DNA of 64,000 bases from Bradyrhizobium sp. NAS80.1 (GCF_001908205.1 NZ_LGHL01000085.1:21814-85813); one strand, 5' to 3'. Positions 1-14,675 are shown, numbered from the stretch's first letter. Numbers and translations are program-made. The notes: generated by a model not told the origin, from the letters alone.

Positions 1-548
1 TTGATCCAGTCCCAATCCCAGGATCCCATCTTGCCGGCGGCGATGGCCATGCCGCGCCGCTCTTCGCTCTCGCGCAGCTTCGCGGTGGAGTTTTCCAATT
101 CCGCCGTGCGCGCGCGAACGCGGTCCTCGAGCTCCCGATTCAGCCGCTCGAGCTCTCGCGTCTTGCGATAAAGCTCGGCAAACACCTTGATCTTGGCGCG
201 CAGTACCTCCGGAACCACCGGCACCGGCACGTAGTCGACCGCGCCCATCTCGTAGCCGCGCAACCGGTCGATGTCGCTGACCTGAATGGCCGAGATGAAG
301 ATCATCGCGGTCTTCTGGAAGCGCGGATGTTCGCGGATCATCGCGGCGAGCTCGAAACCGTCGAGCTCGGGCATGCAGACGTCGACCAGGATCACCGCGA
401 TTTCGGTCTTGAGCAGCACTTCCAGCGCCTCGCGGCCCGACGAGGCGATCACGAGGTTCTCGCCGAGATCCTTCAAGATCACCTCATAGGCGAGCAGCTT
501 GGCCGGCTGGTCGTCGACGAGGAGGATGTTGACCTTTTCGTGGTCCAT
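1..548 (-). CDS. Response regulator / signalling protein, partial (runs off the left edge)
   Basis: The first 182 residues are visible. Residues 1-120 form a receiver domain: acidic pocket D12-D13, phospho-acceptor D56 in ILVDVCMPELDG, and the T/S position in FISA. The usual switch lysine before the last proline is replaced: the motif reads DYVPVP, with V109 where CheY-like proteins have K. After residue 120 comes a charged helix that looks like a coiled coil, then SWDWDW, which resembles the opening of a PAS domain. The protein is therefore probably a receiver-PAS signalling protein or histidine kinase, with its output domain outside the window. It starts only 14 nt after the stop of the large hybrid kinase, so the two are probably co-transcribed and the kinase is a likely phosphodonor (inference). 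Confidence 0.8.
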   Translation of the reverse strand, partial: MDHEKVNILLVDDQPAKLLAYEVILKDLGENLVIASSGREALEVLLKTEIAVILVDVCMPELDGFELAAMIREHPRFQKTAMIFISAIQVSDIDRLRGYEMGAVDYVPVPVVPEVLRAKIKVFAELYRKTRELERLNRELEDRVRARTAELENSTAKLRESEERRGMAIAAGKMGSWDWDWI

Positions 549-562
549 TCGCGGATCCAAAC

Positions 563-6853
<6,291 letters not shown>

Positions 6854-7207
6854 ACTAATCCCCCCGCAAGCGTCGGCCGAAGCCAAAGGCAAGACGCGAC
6901 TGGTCAAAATGGAGCGTCAGCCAAATTCGAAATCAAGCGCCAAGGTTGCGGCGCAAGGAATTGGAACTTGCCAGCTCAGCCCGACCAAGTAACCGCTGAA
7001 ATTGCCAATGGTTCCATCCGGATTGGCGAAACTCTCGCCCCTGGGAGGGCACTTGGCGTTCCCATTTCGAAACCCATGGTCGGTGGCTAGGAACGACCTC
7101 GAGCGGCAAGAATCCCAATGGCGATGCGGGACGGGACAAGATGCCTGAGAGTGATCGCGCCGTGCGGCCGCTGAGCAGCAGCAGCATCCAGAGGATAGGT
7201 AAGGGTG
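6854..7207. other. Intergenic stretch upstream of the hybrid kinase
   Basis: About 350 nt between the kinase start and a gene remnant. I see no ORF with a plausible ribosome-binding site or family signature. It should hold the kinase promoter, but no clear -35/-10 pair stands out to me. Confidence 0.4.
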
Positions 7208-7429
7208 CTACTTGTTCGCCATGGTTCGCTCCGCATCCTTCACCTGCGAGTGGAGCGTCGGCAGTTGTTCGCGGGCAAACGCCGCAAGTGCGGCATTGTC
7301 GGGCGCTTTCAGGTAGTGCTCGAGCTGGTCGATTGCGGATTCGTATTCGGGAATCTGGGCGGCGTAGAAGCTTTTGACGTAAGTCGGGCCGTCCGAATTT
7401 TCGGGCCCGATGAGGCTCGCGCCTGAACG
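7208..7429 (-). pseudogene. C-terminal remnant of a DUF4142-like protein
   Basis: An open minus-strand frame of 73 codons ends in TAG at 7208-7210. It reads as YVKSFYAAQIPEYESAIDQ followed by a helix with LKAPDNAALAAFAREQLPTL, which looks like the C-terminal helices of DUF4142 (ferritin-like, four-helix, usually exported) proteins. An in-frame TAA lies immediately upstream at 7430-7432. No start codon, ribosome-binding site or signal peptide precedes the segment, so the N-terminal half is gone and this is probably a decayed gene. The family assignment rests on pattern memory only. Confidence 0.45.
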
Positions 7430-7484
7430 TTACGATCCGGTAACGGCGGTTGCGGCGTAGGGGTTCCGTCCCCACGTCCTCCCC

Positions 7485-7679
7485 ATGAAACAGTCTGACA
7501 TCTTCAGGGATAACGCCGACAACTGCCTGCAGCTTGCCGAGCGTGCGGAAGGGCAACCCGCCTACAATCGCTATACGCGCATGGCGGACGCCTGGACGGC
7601 ATTGGCGAAAGAGCAGGACTGGCTTGATGGCGAAATCCCGCCCGTCACGGTCCGCATCCACCAAACGCGGGATGCATAG
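7485..7679 (+). CDS. Small conserved hypothetical protein
   Basis: A 64-residue soluble protein beginning MKQSDIFRDNADNCLQLAE and containing a conserved-looking KEQDWLDGE near its end. Its composition (charged, helical, no cysteine, no membrane segment) matches a family of small proteins common in Bradyrhizobium whose function I do not know. No strong Shine-Dalgarno sequence precedes the ATG. It stands alone between a gene remnant and the next small ORF. Confidence 0.6.
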   Translation: MKQSDIFRDNADNCLQLAERAEGQPAYNRYTRMADAWTALAKEQDWLDGEIPPVTVRIHQTRDA

Positions 7680-7798
7680 GCGTTCTCATTTTCGTGAATC
7701 TGGGTGTGAGACTACGCACGGAACGTAAGCGACCAATCAGGTATCATCGGGCAATAATCGATCGCGTTGATTTTTTGATTCCAGAAGGAGGTTTTGCG

Positions 7799-7930
7799 AT
7801 GGCTCCACGCCTGGCTCTTCTTTCACTCATTCTCGCCTTCGGCGTTTCGGTCGCGCTCGCGACGGTGACGACGGTGCGGCAGGTGCATCAGGAAAACGCA
7901 GCGGCGGCAATCCACGCAACGCATAGCTAG
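7799..7930 (+). CDS. Small single-pass membrane or exported peptide
   Basis: 43 residues starting MAPRLALLSLILAFGVSVAL. A near-perfect Shine-Dalgarno sequence (AGAAGGAGG) ends 8 nt before the ATG at 7799 and decides this start over an in-frame codon at 7694. Residues 4-22 form one hydrophobic helix with a basic N-terminus, followed by a short polar tail (VRQVHQENAAAAIHATHS). It could be a small inner-membrane protein or an exported peptide. Function unknown. The strength of the ribosome-binding site is the main argument that it is real. Confidence 0.6.
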   Translation: MAPRLALLSLILAFGVSVALATVTTVRQVHQENAAAAIHATHS

Positions 7931-8393
7931 CGCCGCGGGTCCTCCCGCGCGCTGGAACATTCGCTGTACCAGCGCGTAACCGCTTCAAGACCTCAGGAGA
8001 GGCGAGAGCATATCGTGGCGCACTCCGATCACGGCATCAAACAAGCGGGCGGAGGATCAGCCGCGCCACAGGCAGCGTGCACAGACCGTCCACAAGGCCG
8101 ACCCCAAGGGCTCGCCGTCGCGATCCTAGGCTGAGCGACAAAAGCAAAACGCCGGGCTCCGGCGTGATGCCGGACGATTCCGGCGACGCGCCGACTAACT
8201 GCGCGAGGAACGAATCCCCGCGCGAAGAGTCGATGGATTGCTTCCGGTCGTCATGCCCCCGGTGCGCCGGAAGCAATCTCCAAGGACGACTCTGGCACCC
8301 ACGGTGCCGGGGTCGTTTTGGCTTTCAAGAGGGCCCACGGATTGGTCCTTGGGCTCATTCCTCGCTATTGCCTTCGGAATCTCCTAAGTGTTC
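7931..8393. other. Gene-poor intergenic region with a hairpin
   Basis: No convincing coding frame on either strand. It contains a perfect 12-bp inverted repeat (8236-8247 and 8267-8278), listed separately. Confidence 0.4.
8236..8278. repeat. Perfect 12-bp inverted repeat (hairpin)
   Basis: GATTGCTTCCGG at 8236-8247 is repeated in inverse as CCGGAAGCAATC at 8267-8278 with a 19-nt loop. There is no T-run on either side, so it is not a standard intrinsic terminator. It could be part of a small RNA or a decayed palindromic element. Confidence 0.55.
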
Positions 8394-8621
8394 CTAATCC
8401 GCCGGATTGCGGCCGGTGCGCGGATTGATCGGATCGGTCGGCTTTCGCCGCAGCCTCTCCGGCAGGAATGGTTCAGTCGGCGAGGCCGATGGATCAGCCC
8501 GCACGTCAGCATGATGCTGCGCGCACTCATGCGGCGTCTGGTTGGAATTGATCTGGTGTTTCACGTCGACGCCATCGACGGGATCGTTGACGCCATGCTG
8601 GGTGTCGCGGAAATCGCTCAT
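8394..8621 (-). CDS. Small hypothetical protein
   Basis: 75 residues, hydrophilic, rich in Asp, His, Pro and Arg, ending KPTDPINPRTGRNPAD. The ATG at 8619-8621 is preceded by GAGGTGA at a normal distance. It has no cysteine, no membrane segment and no family I recognise. Composition alone does not separate a real intrinsically disordered protein from a chance GC-rich frame; the ribosome-binding site favours a real gene. Confidence 0.4.
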   Translation of the reverse strand: MSDFRDTQHGVNDPVDGVDVKHQINSNQTPHECAQHHADVRADPSASPTEPFLPERLRRKPTDPINPRTGRNPAD

Positions 8622-8708
8622 GGTTCACCTCGTTCCTTCGCGAGCAGCTCTCGGTTTCCTGACGCGAAACATGGAGAACAGCCTGTTTCAGGCGATGTTC
8701 CTGTGTAG

Positions 8709-8831
8709 TCACCTGATGCCGCATCGCACGCCCAGACCGATAAGCCCTGGAAGGGCAATCCGGAGAAGGAGCAGCGGTCGGACGATGACAAGCCCGGTCT
8801 GGAGAAGTGGCACAATACGAAGACGCACTGA
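8709..8831 (+). pseudogene. Small-protein remnant or unannotated short gene
   Basis: The frame ending in TGA at 8829-8831 encodes DKPWKGNPEKEQRSDDDKPG followed by LEKWHNTKTH. This hydrophilic C-terminus resembles small proteins common in rhizobia. The frame is closed by TAG at 8706-8708 and no ATG, GTG or TTG lies between that stop and the recognisable segment. Either the start has been lost or the 5' part sits in another frame. Function unknown. Confidence 0.35.
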
Positions 8832-8867
8832 TGAACGCGCGCCGAAGTTCAGCGAAGCGCTAGCCGC

Positions 8868-9335
8868 TCACCCGACCGCCTGCCTCCGCCCCGGCCCCGC
8901 ATGCACATGGACCTGCTTCGCATGCAGCCTCTCGCCGCACTCCGAGCACACCATCACGGGATCGAACAGCTTGCCGCAAGTCTTGTGCTCGTGCAGCAGC
9001 GGGCGGCCGCGTTCGTCGCCCATGTGGGTGTCACCCCAATGCACCATCGCCATGATGATCGGATAGAGGTCGAGGCCTTTCTGCGTGAGGATGTATTCGT
9101 AGCGCTTCGGCGCCTCGGAGTAGGGGGCACGGCGCAGGATGCCGAAGCGGACCAGCTTCTTTAGCCGTTCCGAAAGCAGATGCCTTGTGATCTGGAGCGA
9201 GGACTGGAATCCTTCGAACCGCCGCACGCGCAGAAAACATTCGCGCAGGATCAGAAGCGTCCAGCGATCTCCGACCACGGCAATGGTGCGCGAGAGCGAG
9301 CAGGGCTCTTCGTCCAGCGTATCCCATTTCATCAT
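8868..9335 (-). CDS. HxlR-family winged-helix transcriptional regulator
   Basis: 155 residues. The N-terminal half carries the HxlR pattern: CSLSRTIAVVGDRWTLLILR, then FEGFQSSL-ITRHLLSERLKKL (recognition helix region) and the wing RYEYILTQKG. The C-terminal 40 residues carry CGKLFDPVMVCSECGERL, a Cys cluster seen in some longer HxlR proteins that may bind a metal. GGAGAA precedes the ATG pair. It is divergent from an SDR and a nitronate monooxygenase gene; HxlR proteins often control the adjacent operon in response to electrophiles or aromatic compounds, so those two genes are the likely targets (inference). Confidence 0.88.
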   Translation of the reverse strand: MMKWDTLDEEPCSLSRTIAVVGDRWTLLILRECFLRVRRFEGFQSSLQITRHLLSERLKKLVRFGILRRAPYSEAPKRYEYILTQKGLDLYPIIMAMVHWGDTHMGDERGRPLLHEHKTCGKLFDPVMVCSECGERLHAKQVHVHAGPGRRQAVG

Positions 9336-9498
9336 GGTTCTCCGGCGTCAGTAAGTCTGAAAAAGGAATTGACTTGATATCTATGAGCTAGGCTAGCACT
9401 CAGTTCTACAGTTTGACAGTTCTATTTTAGAACTATAGCCTCCGGTTAATCACCAGCCGCCGTGCGTAGAGCAGCGCGGCCAGTCGAAGGAGGCGATC

Positions 9499-10236
9499 TT
9501 GTCCAAGCGAAACGCCACAGCAGCCATCATCGGAGCCGGCGATTTCATCGGCTCGGAGATTGCCAAGAAATTCGCCGCCGAGGGATTTTCGATCTTCGCC
9601 GGCCGCCGCAACGGCGACAAGCTCGGGCCGCTGGTGACGGACGTCGAGGCGGCCGGCGGCGAGATCCACGCGCGCTCGCTCGATGCGCGGAAGGAGGAAG
9701 AAGTCATCTCCTTCCTCAACGATGCCGACAAGCACGCGCCACTTGAAGTCTGCATCTTCAACGTTGGTGCCAACGTCAATTTCCCGATCCTCGACACCAC
9801 CGAGCGCGTGTTCCGCAAGGTCTGGGAGATGGCCTGCTATTCCGGCTTCCTGGCGGGCCGTGAAGCCGCGCGGCTGATGCTGCCCCGCGGGGGCGGAAAC
9901 ATCTTCTTCACCGGTGCAACTGCAAGCTTGCGCGGCGGTAGTGGCTTTGCCGCCTTCGCCAGCGCCAAATTCGGCCTGCGCGCGGTGGCGCGGGCGATGG
10001 CGCGTGAGCTCGGACCGAAGAACATCCATGTCGCCCATCTCATCATCGATTCCGGCGTGGACACCGAATGGGTGCGGCAACGCCGGCTCGAGGCGCTCGG
10101 GCCGAACGCGCTGGACAATCCCGACCTCCTGATGCCGCCGTCGTCGGTCGCGGACGCCTATTGGCAGCTCTATCAGCAGCCGAAGAGCGCCTGGACTTTC
10201 GAAATGGAGATCAGGCCATTCGGAGAGAAATGGTGA
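9499..10236 (+). CDS. SDR-family oxidoreductase, atypical active site
   Basis: 245 residues with a Rossmann fold. The TTG start at 9499 is chosen because GAAGGAGG lies 5-6 nt upstream. The nucleotide-binding loop reads GAGDFIG instead of TGxxxGIG, and the conserved NNAG is replaced by FNVGAN. The catalytic Tyr of YxxxK appears replaced by Phe: the motif reads FASAKFG. The Ser region (TGATASL) is retained. Dehydrogenase chemistry may therefore be altered. It is 64 nt upstream of a nitronate monooxygenase gene on the same strand and divergent from the HxlR gene. Substrate unknown. Confidence 0.82.
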   Translation: MSKRNATAAIIGAGDFIGSEIAKKFAAEGFSIFAGRRNGDKLGPLVTDVEAAGGEIHARSLDARKEEEVISFLNDADKHAPLEVCIFNVGANVNFPILDTTERVFRKVWEMACYSGFLAGREAARLMLPRGGGNIFFTGATASLRGGSGFAAFASAKFGLRAVARAMARELGPKNIHVAHLIIDSGVDTEWVRQRRLEALGPNALDNPDLLMPPSSVADAYWQLYQQPKSAWTFEMEIRPFGEKW

Positions 10237-10300
10237 CCGCCGCGCAAAAGTCCGGCTAGACTGATCCAAGCATCAAGCAGAACTCCGGGAGGAAGCTTAC

Positions 10301-11302
10301 GTGAAGACCGCGATCACCGAACTGTTCGGCATCGAGCACCCCATCATCCAGGGCGGCATGCATTTCGTCGGCTTTGCCGAGCTGGCGGCTGCCGTCTCCA
10401 ATGCCGGCGGGCTCGGCATCATCACCGGTCTCACACAGAAGACACCGGAATTGCTTGCGAAGGAGATCGCGCGCTGCCGCGAGATGACCGACAAGCCGTT
10501 CGGTGTGAACCTCACCTTCCTGCCGACGTTCTCGGCACCGCCTTATCTTGAGTACATCGCCGCGATCGTTGAAGGTGGCATCAAGGCGGTAGAGACGGCG
10601 GGGCGCAGCCCGGAACAATACATGTCCGCGCTGAAGGCCGCCGGCATCAAGGTCATCCACAAATGCACGTCAGTTCGCCATTCGCTGAAGGCCGAGCGCA
10701 TCGGCTGCGATGCGGTGAGCGTCGACGGCTTTGAGTGTGGTGGTCACCCCGGTGAGGACGACATTCCCAACATGATCCTGCTGCCGCGCGCGGCGGAGGA
10801 ATTGAAGATCCCGTTCGTCGCCTCCGGCGGCATGGCCGACGGACGCAGCCTCGTCGCGGCGCTGTCGCTGGGCGCGGCCGGCATGAACATGGGCACGCGC
10901 TTCATTGCCACCAAGGAAGCGCCGGTCCACCAGAACGTGAAGAATGCACTGGTCGCGGCGACCGAGCTCGACACCCGCCTGATCATGCGAGCTTTGCGCA
11001 ACACCGAGCGCGTGCTGAAGAACGCCAATGTCGATCGCCTGCTCGAGATCGAACGCGAGAAGGGCGCCAAGCTCACCATCGACGACATCCACGATCAGGT
11101 TGCGGGCGTCTATCCCAAGATCATGCTGGACGGGCAGATGGATGCAGGCGCCTGGAGTTGCGGCATGGTGGCAGGCCTCATCCGCGACATCCCCTCCTGC
11201 AAGGAACTCATTGATCGCATCATGGGCGAGGCGGAAACCATCATCCGCAGCCGCCTGATGGGGTTCCTGGATGGGATAGCGGCGACGCGAAAGGTCGCCT
11301 GA
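10301..11302 (+). CDS. Nitronate monooxygenase (2-nitropropane dioxygenase-like)
   Basis: 333 residues of FMN-dependent TIM barrel. GTG start with GGGAGGAAGC just upstream. Signatures: IIQGGM near the N-terminus, GGHPGEDD with the active-site His, GGMADGRS (FMN phosphate loop) and LGAAGMNMGTRF. The family oxidises alkyl nitronates with molecular oxygen; many members act on other substrates or are annotated only as enoyl-ACP reductase-like flavoproteins. It probably forms an operon with the preceding SDR gene under the divergent HxlR regulator. Confidence 0.88.
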   Translation: MKTAITELFGIEHPIIQGGMHFVGFAELAAAVSNAGGLGIITGLTQKTPELLAKEIARCREMTDKPFGVNLTFLPTFSAPPYLEYIAAIVEGGIKAVETAGRSPEQYMSALKAAGIKVIHKCTSVRHSLKAERIGCDAVSVDGFECGGHPGEDDIPNMILLPRAAEELKIPFVASGGMADGRSLVAALSLGAAGMNMGTRFIATKEAPVHQNVKNALVAATELDTRLIMRALRNTERVLKNANVDRLLEIEREKGAKLTIDDIHDQVAGVYPKIMLDGQMDAGAWSCGMVAGLIRDIPSCKELIDRIMGEAETIIRSRLMGFLDGIAATRKVA

Positions 11303-11407
11303 CATCGTCAAACTTAACCACAGCGGCAATTGGCCGCTGGAATTGCACGCGACGCCTCCTAAATAGGGGTAAATTACCCCTTTCAAAATCAATTTCAGGA
11401 GGCGTCC

Positions 11408-11827
11408 GTGGTCCTGAAAAGCGTTCCTTTTGCAGTTGCCGTTGCGCTCGTGCTCGCATGGGGCGGCACCGCGCGCGCTGACGACTACAAGCCTGACGAA
11501 TATCTCGGTCTCGATCTGTCCAAGGCCGTGCTGTCGCCGAAGCGGCTCGGGCCAGAAACGCAATTCGCGCCGGTCGCGTTAGAAGCGAAGGGCAGCAGCG
11601 AGGCGCAGGCCCGCGCCGAGACCATCGACGTGCCGAAGAAGGTCGCGGCCGAACGCGTGCACGTGTCCGAGCCGAAGGTCGCACATGTGCGGAAGGCCCA
11701 GCCACGCGGCGCGGCGCGCACGAAGCTCGCGCATCGCCGCGGCAATCCGATGGACGCGCAGGCGATGGACACCCGTATCCAGACCTGGCCATGCCGCACC
11801 GGTGGCATCTGCAACTGGAAGCGCTAG
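11408..11827 (+). CDS. Exported hypothetical protein
   Basis: 139 residues starting at GTG, with AGGAGG about 7 nt upstream. Residues 1-24 form a signal peptide ending ARADD. The mature part is short, basic and Lys/Arg/Ala-rich, with PDEYLGLDLSKAVLSPKRLG near its start and two cysteines in its last 11 residues (WPCRTGGICNWKR) that could form a disulfide. No enzymatic motif. Probably periplasmic; function unknown. Confidence 0.7.
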   Translation: MVLKSVPFAVAVALVLAWGGTARADDYKPDEYLGLDLSKAVLSPKRLGPETQFAPVALEAKGSSEAQARAETIDVPKKVAAERVHVSEPKVAHVRKAQPRGAARTKLAHRRGNPMDAQAMDTRIQTWPCRTGGICNWKR

Positions 11828-11941
11828 CTCACAGGCGTCATCTACGCGTCGCAAAACCGTAGGCGCGGAGTCAAGAAACCGTAAGGGTAGGAGTCAAGGA
11901 GCGCAGGCACCTTTCGTCACGATTCGACGAAGGTTTCCTGA

Positions 11942-13516
11942 ATGGCATCGCTCCGCGCCTCGCGCGCATGGACCCGGCGGCAATTCCTGCTCCGCTCGAC
12001 TTCCGGCCTCGCCGTCGCCTCGCTCGGCACACTCGCAAAGCCGCATCTCAGCCGCGCCGCCGATCGCACGCGGATCGTGGGCGGCATTCAGTCGGGCGAT
12101 GTCTCGGATGGCTCGGCTGTGATCTGGGCGCGCGCCGACCGACCTGCGCGCATGCAGGTCGAATGTTCGAGCGTCGAAAGCTTCAAGACCATCATTGCGT
12201 CAGCTTCGTGCGATGCGCTGCCCGATGCTGATTTCACCTCGAAATTGCTTCTGAACGATCTGCCCCCCGGGCAGGACATCTTCTATCGCGTGCGCTTCGA
12301 CGACATCGCGACCGGCATTGCCGGCGAAAGCCGCGTCGGTCATTTCCGCACCGTGCCGGCGGCGGGTCAGTCGATCTCGTTTCTGTGGTCCGGCGACACC
12401 GCAGGGCAGGGCTGGGGCATCGATATCTCGCGCGGCGGCTATCGCAGCTATCGCACCATGCTCGACAACCGCCCTGACTTCTTCATCCATTCCGGCGACC
12501 ACATCTATGCCGACTGCACGATCCCTGCGGAGCAGAAGCTGCCGAACGGCGAGATCTGGCGCAATCTGGTGACCGAGGAAAAAGCCGGGGTCGCGCACAC
12601 GCTGGCGCAGTTCCGCGGCAACTACAAATACAACCACCTCGACGACAACTTCCGCGCCTTCCATGCGGAGGTGCCAATGTTCGCGCAATGGGACGACCAT
12701 GAGGTGACCAACGACTGGTCCCCTGCCGGCAGCTACGACGAGGCTGGCTTTGAGGACGACGGCACGCCGCGCCTCGTCGCGCGTGCCCGTCGCGCCTTCT
12801 TCGACTTCATGCCGATCCGTGACATCGGTGCACGGCAGGCCCGGGTTTATCGCAAGATTGCCTACGGTCCGATGCTCGACGTCTTCATGATCGACATGCG
12901 CAGCTATCGCGACGAGACCTGGAACACGGGCGACGATCACCGTGGCTGGATTCTCGGCGCCGAGCAGCTCGCCTGGCTGAAGCGCGAGCTCGCCGCCTCG
13001 CGCGCAACCTGGAAGGTGATCGCCTCCGACCTGCCGATCGGCCTGGTCAGCCTGGATGCGGTCGCGCTTGGCAATGGCCCGCCCGACCGGCGCGAGCACG
13101 AGATCGCCGACCTCCTCAGCTCCATCAAGCGCGCCGGAATCCGCAACATCGTCTGGCTCACCGCCGACATGCACTACACCGCGGCGCATTACTACGATCC
13201 GGACAAGGCCCAATTCCAGGATTTCGAGCCGTTCTGGGAGTTCGTCTCGGGACCTCTGCATGCCGGCACCTGGGGGCCGGGCGAGCTCGACAACACCTTC
13301 GGCCCCGTCGCGAAGTACCAGAATGGTTGCAGCGAAGCGCAGGGTGGGAATCTGGCGCCGTGCTTCGGCATGCAATTCTTCGGCCGCGTCGACATCGACG
13401 GCCGCAGCGGCGTGATGACCGTGACGTTGAAAGACGTCGATAATCGTGACCTCTGGTCGGTCGACATCGTGCCGCAGCCGCAGGCTCATCCGGCTGTGGT
13501 GGCGCAACATTCCTGA
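11942..13516 (+). CDS. PhoD-like alkaline phosphatase / phosphodiesterase, Tat-exported
   Basis: 524 residues. A twin-arginine signal is clear: TRRQFLLRSTSGLAVASLG. An N-terminal fibronectin-like domain (GGIQSGDVSDGSAVIWARAD) precedes the metallophosphatase core with WSGDTAG, HSGDHIYADC, WDDHEVTNDW and WLTADMHYTAAHYY, the residues that bind the Ca/Fe centre in PhoD. The family hydrolyses phosphodiesters and monoesters in the periplasm. The ATG at 11942 gives a full Tat signal. It stands alone with no Pho-box I can identify, so phosphate regulation is only a possibility. Confidence 0.9.
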   Translation: MASLRASRAWTRRQFLLRSTSGLAVASLGTLAKPHLSRAADRTRIVGGIQSGDVSDGSAVIWARADRPARMQVECSSVESFKTIIASASCDALPDADFTSKLLLNDLPPGQDIFYRVRFDDIATGIAGESRVGHFRTVPAAGQSISFLWSGDTAGQGWGIDISRGGYRSYRTMLDNRPDFFIHSGDHIYADCTIPAEQKLPNGEIWRNLVTEEKAGVAHTLAQFRGNYKYNHLDDNFRAFHAEVPMFAQWDDHEVTNDWSPAGSYDEAGFEDDGTPRLVARARRAFFDFMPIRDIGARQARVYRKIAYGPMLDVFMIDMRSYRDETWNTGDDHRGWILGAEQLAWLKRELAASRATWKVIASDLPIGLVSLDAVALGNGPPDRREHEIADLLSSIKRAGIRNIVWLTADMHYTAAHYYDPDKAQFQDFEPFWEFVSGPLHAGTWGPGELDNTFGPVAKYQNGCSEAQGGNLAPCFGMQFFGRVDIDGRSGVMTVTLKDVDNRDLWSVDIVPQPQAHPAVVAQHS

Positions 13517-13526
13517 GGCCCGCCTT

Positions 13527-13614
13527 GTTATGGCCGTGGCTTGCCCCGGGGCATCCACGTTCTTCGTGTGGCTGGGCGAGGCGTGGTTGGCCGGGACAAG
13601 CACCGGCCATGACG
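13527..13614. repeat. Dispersed palindromic repeat, family A (minus orientation)
   Basis: Read on the minus strand it begins CGTCATGGCCGGTGCTTGTC and ends ...GGCCATAAC, with an inner AACGTGGATGCC. This matches the element at 21829-21910 in reverse. The ends are mutually complementary, so the transcript would fold into a long hairpin. It lies between phoD and the aldo/keto reductase gene. Confidence 0.7.
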
Positions 13615-13781
13615 TCGTTGAGGCATCGTGTAATACAGTTCTAACCCGATCTTGATTGGCCGCCCCACGCCTCCCGCGCTATAGTGGTTTTTCCCGCCAC
13701 CTCTTTTCCATCATCGAAAAGTCTGCTCACGCGGTAGCGCCGCGCGCATCCGGCGGGCTGAATTACGTCAGGAGCCTGTTC

Positions 13782-14600
13782 ATGGACAATCTTAAAACAC
13801 AGGGCATCAGCATGCCCAAGCTCGGTCTCGGCACCTTCCGCATGCAGGGCGATGCCTGCCGCGCGGCGGTCGAGACCGCGCTGTCGATCGGCTATCGCCA
13901 CATCGACACCGCCGAGATGTACGCCAATGAAGAATCCATCGGCGCCGCGCTCGCTGCGGCCCGACTGCCGCGCGGCGAGTTGCACGTCACCACGAAAGTC
14001 TGGCACGAGAACCTGGCGCCGGATGCGATCCGCCGCGCCTTTGACGCCAGCCTGAAGAAGCTGAGGCTCGACCATGTCGACCTTTATCTGGTGCACTGGC
14101 CGTCGCAGGCCGCGAACTGGGGGGCGGTGTTCGAGACCCTGATGAAGCTGAAGGAGGAGGGGCGCACGCGGGCGATTGGCGTTGCCAATTTCACCACCGC
14201 GCTGCTCAAGATCGTGGTCGAGGACATCAAGGCGCCGATCGCCTGCAACCAGATCGAATATCACGCGATGCTCGATCAATCGAAGGTGCTGGCCTATCTC
14301 GACGCCAAGTCAATCCCGCTCGTCGCCTATTGCCCGCTCGCGCAGGGGCGCATTGCCTCGGATCCGGCGCTGACAGAAATCGGCGCCAAGCATAATGCGA
14401 CCGCCGCGCAAGTCGCGCTGAAATGGTTGCTCGACCAGGATGGCGTCGCCGCGATCCCGAAGGCCTCGCGGCGCGAGAGCCAGCAGGCCAATCTCGACGC
14501 GCTGAAGATCACGCTCGATGATGCCGACCGCAAGAAGATCGCGGCGCTGCCGAAGGACAGGCGCTGCGTGAATCCGGGTTTTGCGCCGGCGTGGGACTAG
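13782..14600 (+). CDS. Aldo/keto reductase (2,5-diketo-gluconate reductase-like)
   Basis: 272 residues from the ATG at 13782, which follows CAGGAGCC and opens MDNLKTQGISMPKLGLGTF. An in-frame extension to 13656 has no export signal or motif and is not needed. The AKR catalytic tetrad is present: D42 (HIDTAEMY), Y47, K72 (TTKVW) and H105 (LVHWP), followed by the NADPH-binding loop IPKASRRES. Length and sequence fit the DkgB-type branch, which reduces small aldehydes and diketo acids with NADPH. No operon partner; substrate not predictable. Confidence 0.9.
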   Translation: MDNLKTQGISMPKLGLGTFRMQGDACRAAVETALSIGYRHIDTAEMYANEESIGAALAAARLPRGELHVTTKVWHENLAPDAIRRAFDASLKKLRLDHVDLYLVHWPSQAANWGAVFETLMKLKEEGRTRAIGVANFTTALLKIVVEDIKAPIACNQIEYHAMLDQSKVLAYLDAKSIPLVAYCPLAQGRIASDPALTEIGAKHNATAAQVALKWLLDQDGVAAIPKASRRESQQANLDALKITLDDADRKKIAALPKDRRCVNPGFAPAWD

Positions 14601-14675
14601 CCTCGCCGAACGCTTCCAAGACGCAACGAAATGGCCCCGCGAGGCGCCATTTCCCTGTTGCTTTCTGAACGGCTG

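Noticed and set aside
12200..13603. A 467-codon open frame on the minus strand
   Set aside because: Antisense to the PhoD-like gene, no family signature.
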